Assembly: GCA_902800435.1 (NCBI GenBank) | Contig: CADCEQ010000032.1 | Span: forward strand, 1-29,576 | DNA from: an uncultured Prevotellaceae bacterium | GTDB lineage: Bacteria; Bacteroidota; Bacteroidia; Bacteroidales; Bacteroidaceae | Direction of reading: 5' to 3' | DNA length: 29,576 nt | Made by a program: the position numbers and the translations under genes | The notes under the pieces: generated by a model | What the model was told of the DNA's origin: nothing | What the model saw: the letters and a program-made list of their open reading frames with translations, nothing else | Databases searched by the model: none | Shown: positions 25,444 through 29,576 of the stretch, one piece after another | Numbering within the stretch: the first letter of the stretch is position 1 | Layout: every line of letters begins with the position of its first letter

Positions 25444-25883
25444 GGGCGGCCTCCTTCCTCCTCGACGACGTCGCTCACCCTCGGCGGACATTTCAGCGGA
25501 CGGTAGGCGGCCACGATGGCATTCTGCAATTGGAAGTAAGCCTCGTAGCGTGCCTTCGGGTCGGTCTTGATAGCCACCACGCGGTGGCGCGGGTTGACGG
25601 CAGCAAACTGCCTCACCTCCTGCTGCAGCTGCTCAAGGGTGACGGCGTCGCCGTTCAGCGTCAGCCGGCCCGCGGCATCGAGCTTCACGGTTATGATGTC
25701 CTCCTGGCGAATGTCGGCCACCTGCTCCTGATCCTGCGGCGGCGGTGGCAGCTGGCGCTTCAGTCCCTTCCCGGAGTCCATCGACGATGTTATCAGGAAG
25801 AAGATCAACAGCATGAACGAGATGTCGGCTGTCGACGACGTATTCAGCGACGGAACTTCGCTATGGCGACGATGGCGGAACAT
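25440..25883 (-). CDS. exbD: ExbD/TolR family protein (first copy)
   Basis: The 147-residue ExbD-type subunit has a short basic N-terminus followed by VPSLNTSSTADISFMLLIFF, where Asp20 sits at the start of the only membrane span. The periplasmic domain holds the family's beta-alpha pattern (LTLNGDAVTLEQLQQEV, VVAIKTDPKARY). Bacteroidetes commonly encode two divergent ExbD subunits in tandem after ExbB, as here. Its start lies 40 bp inside the upstream small membrane-protein gene, and its stop overlaps the next exbD start, so translation is tightly coupled. It energises TonB-dependent outer-membrane transport together with TonB, which is encoded elsewhere. Confidence 0.9.
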   Translation of the reverse strand: MFRHRRHSEVPSLNTSSTADISFMLLIFFLITSSMDSGKGLKRQLPPPPQDQEQVADIRQEDIITVKLDAAGRLTLNGDAVTLEQLQQEVRQFAAVNPRHRVVAIKTDPKARYEAYFQLQNAIVAAYRPLKCPPRVSDVVEEEGGRP

Positions 25884-26197
25884 ACGCAGATGAGCAGGAT
25901 TGAGGTGAAGATGAACATATCAGTTGTCCGCAGCCAGAACGTGTCGGTAAACGGTGTGCCGTTGCTGACTATCGGCTGCGTGGAGGCTAATGCGAAGGTA
26001 ATGAGCAGGACGACGGCTACCAGCGCAGCCGTTGCATAGCCAATCATCGACGAGCGGCGCGAGGCCAATGGGTCTTTTGTCCGTTCGTGGGTGAGCACGC
26101 CGTGAACGGCCGACCATACGGCGATGCCGATGGCAACTGCTAACAGGCCATAGACTGCCCACAGCACTATTTCGACGATAATCGTACTATCAGCCAT
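25844..26197 (-). CDS. Small integral membrane protein of the ExbB/ExbD operon
   Basis: The 117-residue protein has three predicted membrane spans (about 7-30, 52-70 and 92-113), a short loop containing HERTKDPLASRRSS, and a basic C-terminus (AKFRR). I do not recognise a named family. It overlaps exbB by 8 bp upstream and exbD by 40 bp downstream, so it is embedded in the operon, and similar small proteins are found at this place in other Bacteroidetes exb clusters. A structural or assembly role in the proton-channel complex is plausible but unproven. Confidence 0.75.
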   Translation of the reverse strand: MADSTIIVEIVLWAVYGLLAVAIGIAVWSAVHGVLTHERTKDPLASRRSSMIGYATAALVAVVLLITFALASTQPIVSNGTPFTDTFWLRTTDMFIFTSILLICVCSAIVAIAKFRR

Positions 26198-27038
26198 TGT
26201 GGTCGTGCTTGTATTTCATGATGATGTCGAGCAGCGTCACCACCGACTCCTCCATCTGCGAGGTCAGGTGCTCGATCTTCGACGTGATGTAACTATAGAA
26301 CAGCTGCAGAATCAGCGCCACGACGATACCGAAGATGGTGGTAATGAGCGCCACCTTCATGCCCGAGGCCACAATCGTAGGACCGATGTCGCCGGCAATC
26401 TGAATCCGCTCGAAGGCCATCACCATGCCGATGACCGTACCGAGGAAGCCCAGCGACGGGGCCATAGCAATGAACAGCTTGATCCACGACGTGCCCTTCT
26501 CGAGCTTCGCTGTCTGTACGGAGCCGTAGCTGTAGATACTGCGCTCGATGTCGTCCATCGTCTCGCGGATGTGCATCAGTCCTTGGTAGCAGATGCTCGC
26601 CACGGGGCCGCGCGTGTCGCGGCATAGCTGCTTGGCACCCTCTATGTCGCCCTCGCTGACCTTCGCGTCGATGTCCTTCATCAGCCGCTTCGCATTGATT
26701 TCCGACAGCGTCAGGTAGGTGATGCGCTCAATGCAGAAGGCCAGACCGAACACCAGTGCCAGCGCTACGAGCGACATGAACAGCGGCGTGCCGTCGATGA
26801 ACATTTTCTTCAGCCGGTGGTGAACGCCGCCCGCTTCGGCATCGAAATCCTCGCTCAATGCCATGTCGTCCATAGCAATGGTTGCTGAGTCAGCAGCCAG
26901 GCTGTCTCCCAGCATTTTGGCTGTGCTGTCAGCAATCACGGTCTCTATAGAATCCTTCTTCGGGAGTTGCTGCGCCTCACTGGTTTGGGCGAGCGTCAGC
27001 AAACCAATAATTGCAACAAGAGCAATTAGCTTCTTCAT
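26190..27038 (-). CDS. exbB: MotA/TolQ/ExbB proton channel protein
   Basis: The 282-residue inner-membrane channel subunit has an unusual cleavable-looking N-terminus (MKKLIALVAIIGLLTLAQTSEAQ) and a polar periplasmic region rich in Asp and Ser (to about 75). It then has the classical three ExbB spans: about 84-104, 187-215 (APSLGFLGTVIGMVMAFE is the family signature) and 228-252 (ITTIFGIVVALILQLFYSYI), with a large cytoplasmic loop between the first two. Signal-peptide-bearing ExbB proteins are common in Bacteroidetes. It heads the operon exbB, small membrane protein, exbD, exbD, and has a good promoter 35 bases upstream. It converts proton motive force into TonB motion. Confidence 0.92.
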   Translation of the reverse strand: MKKLIALVAIIGLLTLAQTSEAQQLPKKDSIETVIADSTAKMLGDSLAADSATIAMDDMALSEDFDAEAGGVHHRLKKMFIDGTPLFMSLVALALVFGLAFCIERITYLTLSEINAKRLMKDIDAKVSEGDIEGAKQLCRDTRGPVASICYQGLMHIRETMDDIERSIYSYGSVQTAKLEKGTSWIKLFIAMAPSLGFLGTVIGMVMAFERIQIAGDIGPTIVASGMKVALITTIFGIVVALILQLFYSYITSKIEHLTSQMEESVVTLLDIIMKYKHDHNG

Positions 27039-27073
27039 ACTTGATAGTCAATCAATTTGTTTAATTTGAAGTG

Positions 27074-27103
27074 CAAAGATAGCAATATAATTCTATCGGC
27101 AAA
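27074..27103 (-). promoter_or_regulatory. Promoter TTTG-N18-TATCTTTG for the exb operon
   Basis: On the minus strand, TTTG (27100-27103) and TATCTTTG (27074-27081) are 18 bases apart. The -7 box ends 35 bases before the exbB ATG. Confidence 0.7.
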
Positions 27104-27286
27104 CTAACTGATTCCGTTTTTTAATAACTTATAACATTACTCCTCCGTAACTTTACAAAAAAGCATTGGAGGGTATGCTTTTGGGAGGGAGACGCCGTCT
27201 AAGCCGTATAAAGGCACGGGTAAAAGCGGCGTTCAGTGCCGGCAAAAGTGTTGTTTGGCCGCGACTTAAGTTAAAACTGCGACGAT

Positions 27287-27349
27287 GGATGATAAAACGG
27301 CGCCAATGGATGATAAAACGGTGGCGGCGGATGATAAAACGGCGGCAAT
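27287..27349. repeat. Three phased 21-bp repeats abutting the HU-like gene promoter
   Basis: GGATGATAAAACGG is repeated exactly at 27287-27300, 27308-27321 and 27329-27342, each followed by a variable 7-base spacer (CGCCAAT, TGGCGGC, CGGCAAT). A degenerate fourth copy (9 of 14 matches) fits the same phase at 27266-27279. The period is 21 bp, two helical turns, and the array ends one base before the -33 TTTG box. This is the layout of an activator or autoregulator array. The rest of 27104-27286 holds nothing else I can support. Confidence 0.85.
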
Positions 27350-27350
27350 G

Positions 27351-27382
27351 TTTGGTGGTTTGGAAAATGTTTGCTATCTTTG
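27351..27382 (+). promoter_or_regulatory. Complete promoter TTTG-N20-TATCTTTG for the HU-like gene
   Basis: TTTG at 27351-27354 and TATCTTTG at 27375-27382 have the ideal 20-base spacing. The -7 box ends 20 bases before the ATG at 27403 and so decides that start over an in-frame ATG at 27166. Confidence 0.82.
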
Positions 27383-27402
27383 CGGCAAAAAGACGGTTTA
27401 CC

Positions 27403-28026
27403 ATGCATGCAAAGTATATCAAACGTGAGATTACAGACTTGAACGGGACAGGCAGGACGCAGGCCTGCTATAAGATGGAGCTGACGCCCATGACGTTTCA
27501 GCAGTTCGTAAGCCTTTGCCATCGTGAAGGCGGAATGGACGAGAGCCAGATTCTTGGAGCGTTGTCGCTGGTCAGCGAGAAGCTGGCCTTATGTATGGCA
27601 GAGGGTTTTTCAGTAAAACTCGACGGCATCGGCACGTTCAATGCCAAACTCGGCGTGAGGGGTGACATGCTGCCCGATGCTTTCGAGGAGGGCGAAACGA
27701 GCCGCAATGCCAAGAGTATCGAGGTGAACGGCGTCTCGTTCAGGGCCGACAAGGACCTGATCAGGAACACAGACCGCAAATGTCAGTTGGAGCGAGGCGG
27801 TGAGAGCCGGCTCAAGAAGTCGCCCTTCACGCTGGAGGAGCGCATTCAGAAGGCTCGCGACTTCCTGAAAGTGCATCTTTTCATGAAGGTTCCCGACTAT
27901 GTGCGGCTGACCGGACTGTCGCGCACAACGGCGGCAGAGGAATTGCGCAAGCTGGCGCTCGACGCCTCAACCGGCATCACAAGCCGGGGCGACAGAAGCC
28001 AGAAGGTCTACATTCTGCGGCCATAG
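27403..28026 (+). CDS. HU-like DNA-binding protein with C-terminal helix-turn-helix extension
   Basis: The 207-residue protein has an N-terminal Bacteroidales HU-type (HU-HIG) domain, about residues 1-125 (start MHAKYIKREI; MTFQQFVSLCHREGGMDESQ; a core SVKLDGIGTFNAKLG strand pair). A second module at about 138-207 reads as a winged or simple helix-turn-helix (TLEERIQKARDFL, VPDYVRLTGLSRTTAAEELRKLA, then a basic RGDRSQKVYIL strand). The HU part is expected to bend DNA. The extension may add sequence preference. The start at 27403 is fixed by the promoter. The 79 upstream in-frame codons cover the repeat array and promoter and are not coding. The phased repeats directly upstream suggest regulation by a DNA-binding protein, possibly itself (inference). 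An 18-bp gap separates it from the convergent acetyltransferase. Confidence 0.85.
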   Translation: MHAKYIKREITDLNGTGRTQACYKMELTPMTFQQFVSLCHREGGMDESQILGALSLVSEKLALCMAEGFSVKLDGIGTFNAKLGVRGDMLPDAFEEGETSRNAKSIEVNGVSFRADKDLIRNTDRKCQLERGGESRLKKSPFTLEERIQKARDFLKVHLFMKVPDYVRLTGLSRTTAAEELRKLALDASTGITSRGDRSQKVYILRP

Positions 28027-28044
28027 AGTCTGGCGCCGCCAGGT

Positions 28045-28665
28045 TCATCTGACGGTATTGATAGTCTTCTGCAGCTCTTCCAGGAATCGGGCGGCGTGTC
28101 CGCCGTCCATCTGGGCATGGTGGAACTGGAAGGAGATGGGGAGTGTGGTTCTTAGCCAGCCTCTGCGATATCTGCCCCATGCCAGGAAGGGGTTGGTGAA
28201 GATGCCGCTGTACTGGTTGACGATGCAGTCGAGCTCCGTACCGGTGATTGCCGATGTGCCGACAATGACGGCTCCGTCGTCTAATATGTCCTGACAGGTT
28301 TGGCTGATAGTCTCTGTCAGGTGCAGGTAATTAGCGTTAAACTGCTCCAGGTCGTCGGTAACGGCAATGTCGCAGAAGCTCAGTCCGCCCTTGGCGTTTT
28401 CGGCTATCGTGTTGATGGCCATACGGTCGTATTTGTACAGCTTCCCGTCGTGGGGCAACAGGTAGAACTCCTCAATCTTTGAGGCCGTCTTGCCGATGCA
28501 CCAGCAGAGGAGCATGTTGAACTTCAGCCCGCGCCGCCGGCTCACCTTACAGAGCTGCGTCACGTCGAAGGTCTTCGTGAACGTCACCATCGGCATGGGC
28601 GACTTTATCCACAATTGGAATGCCATTGCCCGATTCGTGTCCTTGGGATTGATTTCCTGTTTCAT
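28045..28665 (-). CDS. CatA-like chloramphenicol O-acetyltransferase family protein
   Basis: The 206-residue protein is of the trimeric CAT fold. The catalytic signature HHAQMDG (about 182-188, catalytic second His) is complete and followed by GHAARFLEELQ. Other conserved parts are FNMLLCWCIGK near residue 50 and the acceptor-site segment LPISFQFHH. The N-terminus (RAMAFQLWIKSPMPMVTFTKTFDV) matches a chromosomal Bacteroidales CatA-like group rather than the classical plasmid type A enzymes. It may acetylate chloramphenicol or another hydroxyl substrate. Resistance cannot be claimed from sequence alone. No mobile element flanks it. It has a complete promoter of its own. Confidence 0.88.
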   Translation of the reverse strand: MKQEINPKDTNRAMAFQLWIKSPMPMVTFTKTFDVTQLCKVSRRRGLKFNMLLCWCIGKTASKIEEFYLLPHDGKLYKYDRMAINTIAENAKGGLSFCDIAVTDDLEQFNANYLHLTETISQTCQDILDDGAVIVGTSAITGTELDCIVNQYSGIFTNPFLAWGRYRRGWLRTTLPISFQFHHAQMDGGHAARFLEELQKTINTVR

Positions 28666-28707
28666 GTTATGCTATTACTGTTTGCGATCGAGTATTGTTA
28701 GACCGTG

Positions 28708-28739
28708 CAAAGGTACAAATACTTGCAGAATGCTCCAAA
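28708..28739 (-). promoter_or_regulatory. Complete promoter TTTG-N20-TACCTTTG for the acetyltransferase
   Basis: On the minus strand, TTTG (28736-28739) and TACCTTTG (28708-28715) are spaced by 20 bases, and the -7 box ends 42 bases before the ATG. Confidence 0.78.
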
Positions 28740-28840
28740 TATCTGCCCGGTTTTTGGGATAAACCGTACGGAAATGTGACGAGTGGCGTGATTTGTTGGC
28801 CGCATAAGTTCGCGCCGCGAATAGTTTTTCCGCCGTAAAA

Positions 28841-28872
28841 TTTGGTGGATTAAAAACAAACCGCTACCTTTG
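28841..28872 (+). promoter_or_regulatory. Complete promoter TTTG-N20-TACCTTTG for the last gene
   Basis: TTTG at 28841-28844 and TACCTTTG at 28865-28872 have 20-base spacing. The ATG follows 32 bases after the -7 box. Confidence 0.78.
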
Positions 28873-28904
28873 CAGCTAATTTTTCGAGCAAACGAAAAAA
28901 GGAT

Positions 28905-29576
28905 ATGAGACTGACATTCTTAGGAACAGGAACGTCGTGCGGTGTGCCGACGATAGGTTGCGATTGCCGCGTGTGCCGGAGCGAGAATCCGAAGGACAAG
29001 CGGCTGCGCTGCTCGGCGCTCGTCGAGACAGAGCAGACACGCCTGCTGATAGACTGCGGGCCCGACTTCCGCCAGCAGATGATGCCGCAGCCCTTCCGGC
29101 GCATCGACGGCATACTGATTACCCACGCCCACTATGACCATATCGGAGCCGACCGTTATTTCCATGACAAAGGTATCCCTGTCGCAATCCATAAGCTGGA
29201 TTCCAAGCTCATGATGTCTGGCGGCGGGGCAGAGATCTTAGGTTCCCGCAGCGTTCCCAACCCGGCTCCCGACCGGTATCTGGAGGAAGGTGACACCATA
29301 GAGTTCGGCAACCAGAAGCTTTCTGTCATCTTTACACCGGGACATTCACCTGGATCGATCAGCCTCTACAGCAAGAAAGACAACCTGCTGTTCTGCGGAG
29401 ACGCCCTTTTCTGCCGGAGCATAGGCGATAAACCAGCCGTGGTCCTGTCCGTGAGGATTCTCCGCAGTCCCCGTTTTGCCTGCCACAGGAACCGGCAACC
29501 CGGCAAACCAGGCACCGGTACCTCCCGGCTGGGTCACACCCTTCAATCCTTTCTGAATCAGCTGAACGGTCCGGGG
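28905..29576 (+). CDS. MBL-fold hydrolase frame, apparent chimera of two families (3' partial)
   Basis: The frame opens at the ATG at 28905 and has no stop before the window ends. Residues 1-80 (MRLTFLGTGTSCGVP, CDCRVC, RLLIDCGPDFRQQM, ILITHAHYDH) are the N-terminus of a PhnP-like metallo-beta-lactamase-fold phosphodiesterase, which normally continues with GGLDDLRPF-type sequence. From about 29121-29147 onward the product instead reads like a glyoxalase-II-type MBL protein (YLEEGDTIEFGNQKL, FTPGHSPGSISLY, LLFCGDALFCRSIG). After about 29435 it becomes unrelated sequence that is antisense to a penicillin-binding protein fragment. Zinc-ligand motifs from both parents are present (HAHYDH, GHSPG, GDALF). 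A natural fusion is conceivable, but a misassembled contig end is more likely. Only the first roughly 220 bp can be trusted as the local gene. Confidence 0.55.
   Translation, partial: MRLTFLGTGTSCGVPTIGCDCRVCRSENPKDKRLRCSALVETEQTRLLIDCGPDFRQQMMPQPFRRIDGILITHAHYDHIGADRYFHDKGIPVAIHKLDSKLMMSGGGAEILGSRSVPNPAPDRYLEEGDTIEFGNQKLSVIFTPGHSPGSISLYSKKDNLLFCGDALFCRSIGDKPAVVLSVRILRSPRFACHRNRQPGKPGTGTSRLGHTLQSFLNQLNGPG
29412..29576 (-). pseudogene. Fragment of penicillin-binding protein 2 transpeptidase domain
   Basis: Reading leftwards from the window end, the frame encodes RTVQLIQKGLKGVTQPGG, AWFAGLPVPVAGKTGTAENP and DHGWFIAYAP, which carries the KTG box of class B penicillin-binding proteins (PBP2 type). 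Wording such as HGWFIAYAP is closer to Firmicutes/Negativicutes PBP2 than to the Bacteroidetes form as I remember it. The match stops at about 29412, inside a roughly 16-base stretch (CTGCCGGAGCATAGGC) that is equally good coding sequence for the opposite-strand MBL protein. This points to a join at shared microhomology. Confidence 0.6.

Noticed and set aside
27166..27402. In-frame N-terminal extension of the HU-like gene with basic WMIKRRQ-type repeats
   Set aside because: It translates the 21-bp DNA repeats and the TTTG-N20-TATCTTTG promoter. The period is a multiple of three, so the frame stays open by chance.
28030..28042. CTGGCG-C-CGCCAG palindrome between the convergent HU-like and acetyltransferase genes as a terminator
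   Set aside because: The one-base loop cannot form as such, and there is no T-run on either strand.
28045..28739. Recently acquired chloramphenicol resistance cassette
   Set aside because: No insertion sequence, integrase or composition shift flanks it. The sequence fits the chromosomal Bacteroidales CatA-like group.

Overview
The window reads as chromosomal DNA of a GC-rich Bacteroidales bacterium, most likely a gut or rumen member of the Prevotellaceae. The evidence is the repeated Bacteroidetes promoter form (-7 TAnnTTTG, several times with a TTTG box 18-20 bp upstream), genes with little or no Shine-Dalgarno sequence, and typical families: DUF4249 lipoprotein next to a TonB-dependent receptor, a SusR/HTCS-like regulator, dockerin-tailed and multi-CBM secreted carbohydrate enzymes, an HU-like protein with a C-terminal helix-turn-helix, and a Bacteroidales CatA-like acetyltransferase. 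No rRNA, tRNA, CRISPR array, integrase or transposase was seen.

Layout. (1) 1-5202: the 3' end of an unknown gene, a small lipocalin-like lipoprotein, and a convergent three-gene outer-membrane operon (TonB receptor, DUF4249 lipoprotein, plug-less beta-barrel). (2) 5203-5601: a gene-free stretch with a 21-bp-period tandem repeat and a cluster of GTGTAGG motifs including a perfect 15-bp inverted repeat. (3) 5602-13302: a membrane-anchored one-component regulator (propeller/Y_Y_Y sensor, one membrane span, AraC DNA-binding domain, no kinase or receiver) divergent from two polysaccharide-degrading enzymes: a LamG/alginate-lyase-like/dockerin protein and a fusion of an alginate-lyase-like toroid with a beta-helix. 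This is a small polysaccharide locus without SusC/SusD. (4) 13403-20391: housekeeping mfd, which carries in-frame palindromic repeat insertions, an orphan NusG-like protein with a long C-terminal extension, and clpB with an apparent in-frame deletion in its second ATPase domain. (5) 20589-23705: a five-domain GH10 xylanase followed closely by folA. (6) 23674-27038: an ExbB/ExbD energy-transduction operon (exbB, small membrane protein, exbD, exbD) followed by an N-terminally truncated SLC13 permease. (7) 27039-28904: an HU-like DNA-binding protein whose promoter is preceded by three perfectly phased 21-bp repeats, and a convergent CatA-like acetyltransferase. (8) 28905-29576: an open frame that starts as a PhnP-like metallo-beta-lactamase protein, continues as a glyoxalase-II-like one, and ends antisense to a penicillin-binding protein 2 fragment. 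This is probably an assembly chimera at the end of the contig.

How the genes fit together: the SusR-like regulator plausibly controls the two adjacent lyase/hydrolase genes. The GH10 xylanase adds secreted hemicellulose breakdown. The ExbB/ExbD cluster would energise TonB receptors such as the one at 3139-5202. The strongest second-look items are the repeat insertions inside mfd, the phased repeats in front of the HU-like gene, the toroid/beta-helix fusion, the ClpB deletion and the mosaic right end. I found no clear evidence of a wholly new multi-gene system.
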